From NCBI GenBank assembly GCA_947494925.1, contig CANLWS010000013.1, positions 158,134 through 222,133 on the forward strand: a stretch of DNA of 64,000 bases, given 5' to 3'. This document shows, piece by piece, positions 17,853 through 27,102 of the stretch. The DNA comes from an uncultured Alteromonadaceae bacterium (GTDB lineage: Bacteria; Pseudomonadota; Gammaproteobacteria; Enterobacterales; Alteromonadaceae). Each line of letters starts with the position of its first letter. Position 1 is the first letter of the stretch. Position numbers and translations under genes: made by a program. The notes below the pieces were generated by a model. That model made no database searches. It saw only the letters and a program-made list of their open reading frames with translations, and was not told the DNA's origin.

Positions 17853-18746
17853 ATGGAATTGTCTTCTCTTAAAATACTAATTGATGTTGCCAGATTGGGG
17901 AGCTTTGCTGAAGCTGCGCGCAAACACGATAAGGATCCCTCCAGCATTTCAAGAACAATCGCTTCGATAGAAAAAAACCTTTCAATAGCTTTGTTTAAAC
18001 GGTCAACACGTGTATTGTCCCTAACCGAAGCGGGCGCGCAATATGTCAGGGCCATTGAGCCACTTGTAAGTGAGCTTGATCTTGCTGCCGATGTTGCGCA
18101 AAGCCATCTGACTTCTCCTCATGGCCTTTTGACCTTAACGGCGTCCAATGCATTTGGTCAACAATGTATATTGCCTTTGATGCCGGAGTTTTGTGCGCGT
18201 TACCCTGACATTGATATAGACCTACGTTTTACCGACGCCAATCTGGATTTACTTTCAGAAAACATTGATTTGGCCTGTCGTTTAACCCCGGATTTTACTT
18301 CGGATTTAATTGGAGTGAAGTTATTTCCTACGCAGTATCAAATCTGTGCTTCCCCCGGTTTTCTCGCACAGCATGAGCATATTGAGCATCCGAGTGAAAT
18401 TAGCAAAGCTAACTACATTGCTATCAATCTCCAGCATTACCGCAATCGACTTATTGTTAAGAGCAATTCATCGCAGGAAATCATTGCTACCCAGCCTCAC
18501 ATTATGGTGTCGAGTGCAATAGCCCTTAAAGAATGCCTTTTGCAAGGTCTTGGGTATGGACTTGCCGCCGATTGGCTTGTTAAGGACGATATTGAAGCAG
18601 GAAGGTTGGTATCTATATTTCCAACCTTGCAGATTACGGCCACAGATTTTAGCACAGCCGCCTGGTTGCTTTATCCTTCCAGACGTTATTTACCGGCTAA
18701 AACACGTGTCCTGATTGAATTTCTTAAGGAACACTTAAGAAATTAA
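17853..18746 (+). CDS. LysR-family transcriptional regulator
   Basis: A 297-residue protein. An N-terminal winged helix (LKILIDVARLGSFAEAARKH, then RTIASIEKNLSIALFKRSTR) is followed by a LysR substrate-binding domain (from about residue 90, LLTLTASNAFGQQCILPLM). The sequence resembles the CrgA-like branch, with NIDLACRL and the SSAIALKECLLQGLGYGL segment. Its 3' end overlaps by 12 bases the convergent SDR gene, a plausible target by proximity, although LysR genes more usually diverge from their target. Confidence 0.92.
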   Translation: MELSSLKILIDVARLGSFAEAARKHDKDPSSISRTIASIEKNLSIALFKRSTRVLSLTEAGAQYVRAIEPLVSELDLAADVAQSHLTSPHGLLTLTASNAFGQQCILPLMPEFCARYPDIDIDLRFTDANLDLLSENIDLACRLTPDFTSDLIGVKLFPTQYQICASPGFLAQHEHIEHPSEISKANYIAINLQHYRNRLIVKSNSSQEIIATQPHIMVSSAIALKECLLQGLGYGLAADWLVKDDIEAGRLVSIFPTLQITATDFSTAAWLLYPSRRYLPAKTRVLIEFLKEHLRN

Positions 18747-19496
18747 CCCAGCCAATTTCCTACCTTCATCAGTTTTGATAGAAAAGTCGGTGCCAGCATG
18801 AGTCTTACCATCAGTACTACAAAGATAGGTTACGGCTTTCGCTACCCACTCGGGGCTTATATGTGTTGACCAATCAAGCTGACTGACAGGGTTTATACCA
18901 GAATGTTTGATTTTGCTCATCATTTCCGTGGCGACTGTTCCGGGACTCAAACCCATGACATTGATTCCATGTTTACAAAGTTCTTTATGTGCACATTCAG
19001 TCAGTTTTTTGGCAGCGGCTTTACTTGCGCAATAATGGCTCCAGCCTTCAAGCGCACTATTTGCTGCACCAGAACTCATATTAATTATCGTTCCACTCCT
19101 TTGTTTTTTCATCACCTGAGCAGCTGCATGTATTCCATGATAAATTCCCTTTAGGTTGACGTCGATCGCTTTATCCCATTCGGTCGGTTTAGATTCTGCT
19201 AATTGGGAAATTGGTTCAATTGTGCCAGCGTTATTGACAACAATGTCCAATTTTCCATATGTAACCACGGCTAGCTCTACTGCATTTTTAACTTCTTCAT
19301 ACAGACTCACATCGCAGGCAACTGCAGACGCTTTCCCACCAGTTGCCCTGATTTTTTCGACTTCTAAGTTCAGTTGTTCTTTACTACGAGCTGCTAATAC
19401 AACGTTTGCACCTTTAGTAGCAAAGTGGCGCGCTACTGCCAGGCCAATACCTTTACTTGCGCCAGTGACCAATATCGTTTTGTCTTTTAAGTTCAT
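18735..19496 (-). CDS. Short-chain dehydrogenase/reductase
   Basis: A 253-residue SDR enzyme. The start at 19496 follows AAAGGAGCTC, a strong ribosome binding site; an upstream in-frame ATG gives an extension that does not fit the family. The cofactor motif TGASKGIG is at residues 11-18, NNAGTIEP is present, and the catalytic pair is in YCASK (YxxxK) with the upstream Ser in INMSSG. The later PGTVATEM is also typical. It oxidises or reduces an alcohol or carbonyl using NAD(P); the substrate is unknown. A DoxX-like gene lies upstream on the same strand. Confidence 0.9.
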   Translation of the reverse strand: MNLKDKTILVTGASKGIGLAVARHFATKGANVVLAARSKEQLNLEVEKIRATGGKASAVACDVSLYEEVKNAVELAVVTYGKLDIVVNNAGTIEPISQLAESKPTEWDKAIDVNLKGIYHGIHAAAQVMKKQRSGTIINMSSGAANSALEGWSHYCASKAAAKKLTECAHKELCKHGINVMGLSPGTVATEMMSKIKHSGINPVSQLDWSTHISPEWVAKAVTYLCSTDGKTHAGTDFSIKTDEGRKLAGLIS

Positions 19497-19592
19497 ATTT
19501 GAGCTCCTTTGCGTTTTGGGTGCAAACACTATGAATCGGAATAACCTCACTTAAAAGACTGAAACATGCAATGGACTAGTGTATTTGATGCA

Positions 19593-20027
19593 TCAATCGG
19601 AACGCTTTTTAAGCCAATAATCCAGCGTGGATTTATCTTTCGACCAACCCGCTAACAGAACAAATATTATCAGTGCAAGCCGGGTAAACGTATGACCGTC
19701 AATATCAAACAGAGGTGTTTGCAGTGCATGTCCATAGGTGGTGACAATCAACAGTAACCCCATGATTGTCAAACTCTCTTTGGTTCTTAAGCCCAGGCAG
19801 GTCAGTAATCCAACTAATAATTCGAGGTAAGGAATTGTCAGACCTAAGGCCCACAAAAGCCAGACAGGTATCCAGTGATCGTTGAAGCCATCTACAAAAA
19901 AATTCTGTGCGTGCACTGAGGCACCCAACTCAAATACCTTCCAGTATCCAGCCATTAAAAAAAGCAAGCCAACTATCCATCTTGCCAGGAAGCTTGCAAT
20001 GGTTTTGTTATCTGTATCTAACTCCAT
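19593..20027 (-). CDS. DoxX/MauE-like membrane protein
   Basis: A 144-residue protein with four hydrophobic helices. The first reads ARWIVGLLFLMAGYWKVFEL, and further on IPYLELLVGLLTCLGL carries the Pro-Glu pair seen in DoxX/MauE-type proteins. Members are linked to redox or sulfur metabolism at the membrane; the specific function is not known. It is upstream of the SDR gene on the same strand, with 96 bases between them, so the two may form one transcript. Confidence 0.75.
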   Translation of the reverse strand: MELDTDNKTIASFLARWIVGLLFLMAGYWKVFELGASVHAQNFFVDGFNDHWIPVWLLWALGLTIPYLELLVGLLTCLGLRTKESLTIMGLLLIVTTYGHALQTPLFDIDGHTFTRLALIIFVLLAGWSKDKSTLDYWLKKRSD

Positions 20028-20141
20028 TTGATGTCCTTAGTTCCCGATATTTTTAAAAAATGATGGGCTAAATTAATAAGTGTAAAAACCTGGATAAACA
20101 ACAATAAATTTCATTGAGAGAATAAACTCGTTGTCATCCAG

Positions 20142-20159
20142 GTGACATCACAGTGTCAC
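20142..20159. promoter_or_regulatory. Inverted repeat upstream of the PhoX-like operon
   Basis: GTGACA and TGTCAC flank a six-base spacer, 150 bases before the start of the PhoX-like lipoprotein gene. A CTGTCA at 20197 resembles half of a Pho box but lacks a good second half. A regulatory role is plausible but unproven. Confidence 0.3.
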
Positions 20160-20307
20160 TATTTGTTAAGAAATACGTCACTTAAGTATCACGCCACTGT
20201 CAAAAACTCTGCCCAGACTATCCCGGTCTTTTGGAGAAGCGCCAATTATGTTGTAGGACTTCGACCAAGCATTTCAAACCAACATCATAAAAATATGGGA
20301 ATCACAC

Positions 20308-22227
20308 ATGGCGACACAGTTAAGCAATACTTTCAAATTGTCCGCGTTGGCATTATCAATGGTTTTCGCGCTAAGTGCGTGCAATGGGGACGATGGTGCA
20401 ACCGGGCCAGCAGGAGCTGCCGGCCAAGATGGTATCGATGGGGTCGATGGCGCTCCGGGAGCTGACGGTGCATCTGGGGCAGATGGTGCATCAGGTGCTG
20501 ATGGAGCAGACGGCGCAGATGGTAACGATGGTGCTACTGGCCAGGCTACGAAAACTCCAGGGCTAACTCGTATTGCTACAGTGCCAGATGGCGCAGAAGT
20601 GACCGGGATATTTTTGAATGATGAAGGGGACTTGTTTTTTAACGTGCAACACCCTTCCGACGCCAATACAGAAGTAGACGGCGTAAATGGCAAACCAATC
20701 AACACTGGCACAGTCGGGGTGCTAAGAGGTGTGGACTTCAATAACTTGCCTAAGTCTATTATTGATTCTCCGGTCCCTAAAACAGACCTGGAGCGGCAAA
20801 CCGTGATGGCGGCTTTAGGGGAATATCAAATTCTCGGTCAAACAGGCGACACATACGATGGCGACCTACCAGAAGGCCTGGGTCTGATTTATACAATCGA
20901 TGGAACGACTCTGGTGCTCGAAAATGACATGCCTGATTTCAACGGCTACGTGTCCACAGGTGAAGGGCAAGGTTACTTGTTCTCCAACTGGGAAGAACTG
21001 CCAGGTGGCATGAGCCGTCTTGCAATTGAAAAAGATGAATTCGGAAGCTGGAGTGTCACGGATTCCATGATGATCAGCTTTAACGACGTTTGGGGCACAG
21101 CCGCAAACTGTTTTGGTTCAGTATCTCCATGGGGCACACCATTAACGTCCGAAGAGTGGGTGGTTGATTCAAGCGTAGACACGACCACGGATTCTGATTG
21201 GAATGATCCGGCGGAAATAGCTAGCAATGCACGTCTGGGACGCATGTGGGACTTGGTAGCACCTGACGCAGCCAATCCATACAACTACGGCTACATAGTC
21301 GAAATCACCGATCCGATTGGTGATGCACCTGAACCCGTCAAACATTTAGCAATGGGTCGTAAAGAAAACGAAAACTCAGTTGTGATGCCTGACAGCAGAA
21401 CTGTGTATATTTCACAGGATGACACTGGAGGTGTTTTCTTCAAGTTTGTAGCAGACACAGCAGAAGATTTGAGTGCGGGTACATTGTATGGTGCCAAATT
21501 GACTCAAGACTCTGGCAGTACCGAGCCAGCAACCACTGGTTTTGACGTGGAGTGGATTGAATTGGCCAATGGTGATAATGCAACAATTCGCGCCTGGATT
21601 GATGAGTATAACGGTATCTCCAGTGCAGAATATGTAGAGGGCCAAACCAACTACTTGTCTGTTGCAGATGTAACAGCCTGGGCAAATGGTGATGCAACCT
21701 ATCCAACCGCAGAAAATGGCGGTGGTCCGGTTACGGCTGGCCAGCCGATGGATGATCGAGTGGCATTCCTGGAGTCTCGTGCTGCTGCTAAAGCAAAAGG
21801 TGCGACGGCTGAATGGCGCAAGCTTGAAGGTATCAGCATCAACCATGATCGAGCTCTTGAAGCGGTTGGCGGCGTGGATGTGATCGCTGACGAAGTGGTT
21901 GAAAACGCCTATTTATATATTGGCATCGCTGACATCGACAACACCATGACTGATGGTGAAGGTGATGTGCAGTTGTCTGCTCGTGTGAAAGACTGTGGTG
22001 GCGTATATCGTGCCAAACTTGAAGCGAACTATGATATTGCCAGAATTGAGCCTGTTTTGATGGGAGGCACATATCGCTCAAGCCTGACTGGCGCAGAGCG
22101 TTGTGATGTTAACCAGCTTTCTCAACCAGACAACGTTATCGTTATGAAAGACGGTCGCATACTGATTGGTGAAGATGGGTTCCAGGAAAATAACACGCTT
22201 TGGATGTACGACCCTGAAGCTGAGTAA
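20308..22227 (+). CDS. PhoX-like (DUF839) lipoprotein with collagen-like stalk
   Basis: A 639-residue exported protein. The lipobox is ALSAC (Cys25), followed at once by about 16 Gly-X-X triplets (residues 29-79; triplets such as GAD, GAS and GND, rich in Ala and Asp) that resemble a collagen-like stalk. The rest looks like the DUF839/PhoX fold. SPWGTPLTSEEW matches the family's WGT..T.EE motif; ARLGRMWDL, YGYIVEITDP and YISQDDTGGVFFKF match later conserved blocks. PhoX enzymes are calcium- and iron-dependent alkaline phosphatases with a beta-propeller fold; activity here is inferred. ATG at 20308 follows GGGAATCACAC. It heads a likely operon with the CxxCH protein at 22284 and the membrane protein at 23993. 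Confidence 0.8.
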   Translation: MATQLSNTFKLSALALSMVFALSACNGDDGATGPAGAAGQDGIDGVDGAPGADGASGADGASGADGADGADGNDGATGQATKTPGLTRIATVPDGAEVTGIFLNDEGDLFFNVQHPSDANTEVDGVNGKPINTGTVGVLRGVDFNNLPKSIIDSPVPKTDLERQTVMAALGEYQILGQTGDTYDGDLPEGLGLIYTIDGTTLVLENDMPDFNGYVSTGEGQGYLFSNWEELPGGMSRLAIEKDEFGSWSVTDSMMISFNDVWGTAANCFGSVSPWGTPLTSEEWVVDSSVDTTTDSDWNDPAEIASNARLGRMWDLVAPDAANPYNYGYIVEITDPIGDAPEPVKHLAMGRKENENSVVMPDSRTVYISQDDTGGVFFKFVADTAEDLSAGTLYGAKLTQDSGSTEPATTGFDVEWIELANGDNATIRAWIDEYNGISSAEYVEGQTNYLSVADVTAWANGDATYPTAENGGGPVTAGQPMDDRVAFLESRAAAKAKGATAEWRKLEGISINHDRALEAVGGVDVIADEVVENAYLYIGIADIDNTMTDGEGDVQLSARVKDCGGVYRAKLEANYDIARIEPVLMGGTYRSSLTGAERCDVNQLSQPDNVIVMKDGRILIGEDGFQENNTLWMYDPEAE

Positions 22228-22239
22228 TTTTCCCTGAAA

Positions 22240-22260
22240 GCGGAGCCAAATTGGCTCCGC
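22240..22260 (+). terminator. Hairpin between the PhoX-like gene and the next gene
   Basis: GCGGAGCC and GGCTCCGC form an eight-base GC-rich stem with a short AT loop, just after the PhoX-like stop codon and 24 bases before the next start. There is no T-run, so it may be an attenuator or mRNA-stabilising hairpin that lowers expression of the downstream genes. Confidence 0.5.
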
Positions 22261-22283
22261 ACTAATCCTGCTGGTAAACAACT

Positions 22284-23993
22284 ATGAACCTTAAAACGCT
22301 AATAGCAAGTGTTGCTGTGGTTGGTTTCCTTGTCGGTTGCGACGAGATGAAACAACCGCAACTCATTGAGCAAGCAACCGACACCAATCTAGACACACAA
22401 TACGTTAATTCAGCCTACCCATACCAGGAAGGCGACGATATTCCCGCACTTGCCTACATTGAACATAATGAAATTTATAACGCAGAGTCGGTTATCCCGC
22501 CTCAGTGCTACACCAAAACCAATGGCGATAAAAACCCTTGTTATGCTTGTCATCAGTCTTATGCGCATGATGAACAGCGACCTAACACAATGGGAGACGG
22601 AAGCTTGCAAGGCGAATACGAATTTTCTGATCTGGGCGTGACTAATCATTGGAAAAACTTGTTTGTCGATCGTCGTCCATTGATAGAAAAGATTTCAGAC
22701 GAAGAAATCCAAGCTTGGATCACGCAAGATAACTACGCCGAATTTATAGCGCGACAGAAGGCAGATAAAAACTGGCAAGGTGAACTGACGCCGATCGAAA
22801 ATTTAGCGTTCCCGGATACGGCATTTGATGAGCAGGGAATTGCCAGAGATAACAGTCATTGGATCGCCTATAGCTACAAACCTTTCCCAAGTACATTTTG
22901 GCCGACTAACGGATCGACTGGTGATGCGATGATTCGTCTACCTAAAGCGTTCAGGGAAATAAATGGTGAGTTTTCGCAAGCCGTCTATTTTGTCAACTTG
23001 GGCTTGGTTGAGATGGCACTCAAGCAAACCCGCAAGACCACAATCCCAGAGGTGTCAGAAAAGCAGCTAAATCTAGACCTGGATGGAGATGGAAAGCTAT
23101 CCGATAAAGTGAATGAGCTAGTTCATCGAAGCCATTACGTGGGCGATGCAAAAGATACTGAACTGGCTTATATGTTGTATCCGCAAGACACAGAGTTTTT
23201 GCACACCGTGCGTTATGTAGGTGTTGATGAGAATGGTGAGATTTACAATGCGCCACGGATGAAAGAAGTACGTTATATGCGTAAACACGTGTTCAAATCC
23301 AAACAACGATTGTCCACCTCTTATTATCGTGAAGCGAAGGAAAAGCATTTTGAAAAACTGCCGCAAACCCGTTTGATGGCCGACAAAGGCTTTAACAATA
23401 ACTTTGGCTGGACCATTAATGCTTACATTGAAGATGAGCAGGGGGAACTTCGACAACAACATGGCCAGGAATTGGCGTTCTGCAACGGTTGTCATAAGTC
23501 TGTTGGCGCAACCTTTGATCAGACATTTTCCTTTCCGCGCAAAGTCGCAGGTGTGGCGGGTTGGGGATACATTGATTTGCGTAAACAATATGACGCACCA
23601 AACATTGGCGAACAGCAAGGTGAGTTTTTAACCTACATGCAGCGCGTGGGTGGCGGTGACGAATTTCGTCAAAATGAAGAAATGCTGAGTCGCTGGTTTA
23701 ATCAAGATGGCAGTGTAAAAGAAGATAAGTTACGCGGTGCACAAAGCCTTTATGACATTATCACGCCGTCGCCAAGAAGGGCGCTGGATTTGAATAAGGC
23801 CTATCTGACCATAGTGAAGGAGCAAAGTTATCTGTTTGGTCGCGACGCAACTTTGACAGAAGCTAAAAATGTGCTGCGATTTATAGACGAAGATATTCCG
23901 CCGCTAGCACCAGAAAATCGTCATCAATGGGACTTGCGGTTAAATTGGGATGAAAAGCCCGCGCAAAAACTGGTTAATGCGGGTGACAGATAA
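22284..23993 (+). CDS. Putative c-type haem lipoprotein with two CxxCH motifs
   Basis: A 569-residue lipoprotein (lipobox FLVGC, Cys19). Two haem-binding motifs are visible: CYACH at residues 86-90 and CNGCH at 400-404. Between them is a calcium-loop-like DLDGDGKLSDKVNE, and several conserved aromatic stretches occur (HWIAYSYKPFPSTFWPTNG). It looks like a periplasmic or surface di-haem protein, possibly a redox enzyme or electron carrier; no family name is certain. It lies between the PhoX-like lipoprotein and the membrane protein, and its last base is the first base of the next start codon, so the three probably act together. Confidence 0.75.
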   Translation: MNLKTLIASVAVVGFLVGCDEMKQPQLIEQATDTNLDTQYVNSAYPYQEGDDIPALAYIEHNEIYNAESVIPPQCYTKTNGDKNPCYACHQSYAHDEQRPNTMGDGSLQGEYEFSDLGVTNHWKNLFVDRRPLIEKISDEEIQAWITQDNYAEFIARQKADKNWQGELTPIENLAFPDTAFDEQGIARDNSHWIAYSYKPFPSTFWPTNGSTGDAMIRLPKAFREINGEFSQAVYFVNLGLVEMALKQTRKTTIPEVSEKQLNLDLDGDGKLSDKVNELVHRSHYVGDAKDTELAYMLYPQDTEFLHTVRYVGVDENGEIYNAPRMKEVRYMRKHVFKSKQRLSTSYYREAKEKHFEKLPQTRLMADKGFNNNFGWTINAYIEDEQGELRQQHGQELAFCNGCHKSVGATFDQTFSFPRKVAGVAGWGYIDLRKQYDAPNIGEQQGEFLTYMQRVGGGDEFRQNEEMLSRWFNQDGSVKEDKLRGAQSLYDIITPSPRRALDLNKAYLTIVKEQSYLFGRDATLTEAKNVLRFIDEDIPPLAPENRHQWDLRLNWDEKPAQKLVNAGDR

Positions 23994-24715
23994 TGACCTA
24001 TCCACTATTTGATTTTGTGTTGGCAAGTATGCTGATGGGACTGGGTATAGGCGCAGATGTAGCCCTGGCGACATTAGCCCGTGCAGACCAGTTACGCAGT
24101 CTTAGGTTAGCCATTACCTGGGTGGTAGGCGTGTCTCTAACGCATACGCTTTTTCCCATGTTGGGGTATTTGTTGACCTATTTCAGCATTCAACTCCAAC
24201 CGGCCGTGACACCTTTTGTAGGCCTAATAGCGTTTGCCTGTATTTCCATTTATCTGAAAGGGGAGTTCAAGGCGCTGACAGATACCAAATCGGGAACGGA
24301 TGATAGCCAGTTACTGGTGACCCTAGGGCTGATTTTGGCTGTGAGCTGGGATGCGCTGTGGTCTGGTCCGGCGAAATCCGCTCAAGTGATTGGTTGGCCG
24401 GAACTACTAGTCTGGTTGTCTTTTTTCGTCGTAGGTGCACTTGTCTCGGTGCTTGCCATAACCAGCCTAAAATTTGGCCTGAGAGTGAAAAGCTCGTTAA
24501 AAACAAGCTATCTGTCTCAATGGATTGGTTATTGGCTGCAATATTCGATTATCAGTTACTTTGGATTATTGGCATTGTTTAGATACACATTTCAGGTTGA
24601 TATAGCGTGGTGGCACATACTAATTATATCCACACTGATTAACGCTACTATTTTGTATATTGTTGCGTCGCGAAATTACAACTTTGAACCCTACAGTAGA
24701 GTGACAGAACGCTGA
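23993..24715 (+). CDS. Polytopic membrane protein, MntP/LysE-like
   Basis: A 240-residue protein with about six hydrophobic helices. Helix one contains GLGIGADVALAT and the fourth region contains SWDALWSGPAKSAQ. The two Asp-containing helices in a pseudo-repeat layout recall small exporters such as MntP or LysE-type proteins, but similarity is only by pattern. Its ATG overlaps the stop of the haem lipoprotein gene (TAATG), a sign of translational coupling. A role in metal or substrate transport for the PhoX-like/haem lipoprotein pair is inference. Confidence 0.6.
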   Translation: MTYPLFDFVLASMLMGLGIGADVALATLARADQLRSLRLAITWVVGVSLTHTLFPMLGYLLTYFSIQLQPAVTPFVGLIAFACISIYLKGEFKALTDTKSGTDDSQLLVTLGLILAVSWDALWSGPAKSAQVIGWPELLVWLSFFVVGALVSVLAITSLKFGLRVKSSLKTSYLSQWIGYWLQYSIISYFGLLALFRYTFQVDIAWWHILIISTLINATILYIVASRNYNFEPYSRVTER

Positions 24716-24784
24716 GAAGTGATATTTGAAACAACAGTTTCGATTGCTACTCAAGCTGTTATAGGAATAACGGGTTTGGGTGCT

Positions 24785-25564
24785 TTAAAATCCTATGTTC
24801 ATTCTGTCGTTCGCCTGGTTTTGCCAGAATTGCATGGATCTCAGCATGCTATTGTAACGATAAGCCAGAGAAGAATCGCTGAACTGCAGGCCTTCGTGTT
24901 CTGAGAATGTATAATGTTCACGATTTTCGAATAGGAATGCAGCTAACTCTGTTTCGTTCTCTACAGCTTGCTTCACAACATATATCTGAGGCGTAAATGT
25001 AGCTATATAGCCGGCAAGAAGATTATTCAGCGATGGCCAGAGTTGTGTTCGTTTTTCTTTGGATAAGCCAGACGCTAACATCTTTTTTCTAACGTTTGCA
25101 TTGTGCTCTTTTAGAAGTGTTTTAAATTCTTCCATCATGGCATGAAGTTCAATGAGAGAATTTTGATGTAAACGATAATAATCGGGATCTTTGATTTTAT
25201 TGTATTTATCACCTTGGGCTTTCCAGAGTGGCTCGGCAAGATCATACATTTGTTGATTTCGGATGAACAAGTGTGAAATAGCAAAATCGACGGTGTCGAT
25301 TAAAGCATTCAGTTCAGATAAGTTGGAATTGGGCTCAAATTCTTTTTTTACTTTTTGCAAATTACTTAACGATGTTTTCTGCTGCTGCAGCATTTGACTC
25401 GCGGATTTAGCATTTTTTATTCCAACACTATGCGCCTGCATCACTCTTTCAACATTAAAAAGATAGGTTTGAATCAGTTTATTCTCCTGTTGCGAATTTT
25501 CGGAGCAACTTGCTAAAGTTACTGCAAACAACAGAACTAGCGTGAAACTAAAGATCCTTTTCAT
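24785..25564 (-). CDS. Uncharacterised helical lipoprotein
   Basis: A 259-residue protein starting with a lipoprotein signal (MKRIFSFTLVLLFAVTLASC, Cys20). The mature part is charged and strongly helical, with heptad-like stretches (MLQQQKTSLSNLQKVKKEF, and MEEFKTLLKEHNANVRKKM). No catalytic motif or known domain was recognised. It is likely periplasmic and membrane-anchored. It is convergent with the preceding operon and precedes lpxH on the same strand, with a gap of 57 bases to the lpxH stop. Confidence 0.7.
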   Translation of the reverse strand: MKRIFSFTLVLLFAVTLASCSENSQQENKLIQTYLFNVERVMQAHSVGIKNAKSASQMLQQQKTSLSNLQKVKKEFEPNSNLSELNALIDTVDFAISHLFIRNQQMYDLAEPLWKAQGDKYNKIKDPDYYRLHQNSLIELHAMMEEFKTLLKEHNANVRKKMLASGLSKEKRTQLWPSLNNLLAGYIATFTPQIYVVKQAVENETELAAFLFENREHYTFSEHEGLQFSDSSLAYRYNSMLRSMQFWQNQANDRMNIGF

Positions 25565-25621
25565 AAATATTCCCTGTGAGAGTTGTTAAAAAAATAACGT
25601 GTTTACTTTGGGGTAATTGGC

Positions 25622-26347
25622 TCAGAATTGCATGTTGGACAATTCTACACCTTCCGCTGAAACTTTAAGAATGCTGCCTTGCTCGTACCAGTCTCCAAGC
25701 ACAATGCGCTGTGCAGGGTGGCCATCCACTGTCAGGTCATGTAATGCCGGACGGTGTGTGTGACCATGTATCAGCCTGGAAACTTGGTGTTTGCGTAAGG
25801 CCTCAACCACTTCCTCGGGAGTGACATCCATAATGTCATTGCTTAACTTCTGTTGGTTTTGCTTGCTTTTCTTACGTCCATTCTCGGCGATTTTTAATCG
25901 GGTTGAGAGTGGCAGACAGAGCATCAATCTAGGCCACCACCATCCACGGGCTTTTTTACGAAACTTCTGATACACCACATCTCGGGTGCAAAGTTCATCA
26001 CCATGCATGATCAATGTCGGCGTGCCATAAAGGTCCACCACAACGTGCTCAGGCAGCAATGTCATTGCGCTGGCCTTTGCATAACGTTGGCGGATAAGAA
26101 AGTCCCGATTACCGTGAATAAAGTAGATAGGCACACCTTGCGCTGCGAGGGTTGTAAACGCGTTAGCTACTTGTGTTGATAGAGGAGTGACATTGTCATC
26201 ACCGAGCCAGTATTCAAACAGGTCTCCCAAAATATACAGGGCATCTGCTTGCAAGGCGTCTGATGTTAAAAATCGCATCAGACATTCGGTCATTTCGGGC
26301 TGTTCTTCGCTAAGGTGCAGGTCTGCGATGAAGTAAGTGTGTGGCAT
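25622..26347 (-). CDS. lpxH: UDP-2,3-diacylglucosamine diphosphatase
   Basis: A 241-residue cytoplasmic metallophosphoesterase that converts UDP-2,3-diacylglucosamine to lipid X in lipid A biosynthesis. The family motifs are present: FIADLHLSE (Asp9 and His11), YILGDLFEYWLGDD, FIHGNRDFL and the terminal HGHTHRPALH. The start at 26347 is chosen because it gives the standard MPHTYFIADLHL beginning; a longer upstream frame has no supporting signal. It follows ppiB, as in many gammaproteobacteria, with a hairpin between them. Confidence 0.95.
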   Translation of the reverse strand: MPHTYFIADLHLSEEQPEMTECLMRFLTSDALQADALYILGDLFEYWLGDDNVTPLSTQVANAFTTLAAQGVPIYFIHGNRDFLIRQRYAKASAMTLLPEHVVVDLYGTPTLIMHGDELCTRDVVYQKFRKKARGWWWPRLMLCLPLSTRLKIAENGRKKSKQNQQKLSNDIMDVTPEEVVEALRKHQVSRLIHGHTHRPALHDLTVDGHPAQRIVLGDWYEQGSILKVSAEGVELSNMQF

Positions 26348-26382
26348 ACAGATAGTTGATTCAGCTTGTTTCTGAAGATAAA

Positions 26383-26401
26383 GGGGCCATAAATAGGCCC
26401 C
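26383..26401 (-). terminator. Hairpin between ppiB and lpxH
   Basis: GGGGCC and GGCCCC form a six-base GC stem around a seven-base AT loop, between the ppiB stop and the lpxH start. On the minus strand it is followed by TTTATC. Probably a weak terminator or attenuator. Confidence 0.5.
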
Positions 26402-26414
26402 GCATACGAGTAGG

Positions 26415-26909
26415 TTACTCTGTGACTTCGACTTTTTGGATAACAACGTCTTCCAGCGGAACGTCGTCATGCATGCCATTTCTGCCAGTGGAAACACCTT
26501 TGATTTTGTTAACCACATCCATGCCCTCAGACACTTCAGCAAATACGCAATAGCCCCAGCCTTCCATCGACTCACCGCGGAAGTTCAGAAAGTTGTTATC
26601 AGCAATATTAATAAAAAATTGAGAAGTTGCTGAATGAGGTTCGTTTGTTCTGGCCATCGCTACTGTTCCAGTTGCATTGGCTACGCCATTGTTGGCCTCA
26701 TTCTCGATTGCTGCGTTGGGTGTTTTCTGTTCCATTCCTGGTTCGAATCCACCGCCTTGGATCATAAACCCATCGATGACCCGGTGAAAAATGGTGTTGT
26801 CATAGTAGCCGGAGTTAACGTACTCCAGAAAGTTCGCCACTGTATTGGGCGCCTTATCAGCCAAGAGTTTTAGGGTAATAGGCCCATAATTTGTGTGCAA
26901 CGTTACCAT
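26415..26909 (-). CDS. ppiB: Peptidyl-prolyl cis-trans isomerase B (cyclophilin)
   Basis: A 164-residue cytoplasmic cyclophilin, the same length as E. coli PpiB. Characteristic blocks are [41 protein letters not shown] and [12 protein letters not shown]. It catalyses proline isomerisation during folding. The start is set at 26909 so that the protein begins [11 protein letters not shown] as in the family; a longer frame to 26945 would add twelve unconserved residues. It is divergent from cysS and upstream of lpxH, the order common in gammaproteobacteria. Confidence 0.96.
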   Translation of the reverse strand: MVTLHTNYGPITLKLLADKAPNTVANFLEYVNSGYYDNTIFHRVIDGFMIQGGGFEPGMEQKTPNAAIENEANNGVANATGTVAMARTNEPHSATSQFFINIADNNFLNFRGESMEGWGYCVFAEVSEGMDVVNKIKGVSTGRNGMHDDVPLEDVVIQKVEVTE

Positions 26910-27102
26910 GTAGTTGTCCTGAGTGTTGTAAACAAAGTGCTGCATTTTAGCCTATTGAACAGGTATTTACAGCTGTCTTCCCAAGCAAATGTAAAAAAGC
27001 TCGAAATTTGAGCCCGATTGCTGGTTTAAGTAGGGGCGAAGCGGTGCTAGAATCGGCGTCCAAAAATTTTCAAATGACACTGTTTACGAGGACTGTTACG
27101 CA

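Noticed and set aside
20191..20215. Possible Pho box upstream of the PhoX-like gene
   Set aside because: Only one CTGTCA half-site is good; the second half at the proper spacing does not match.
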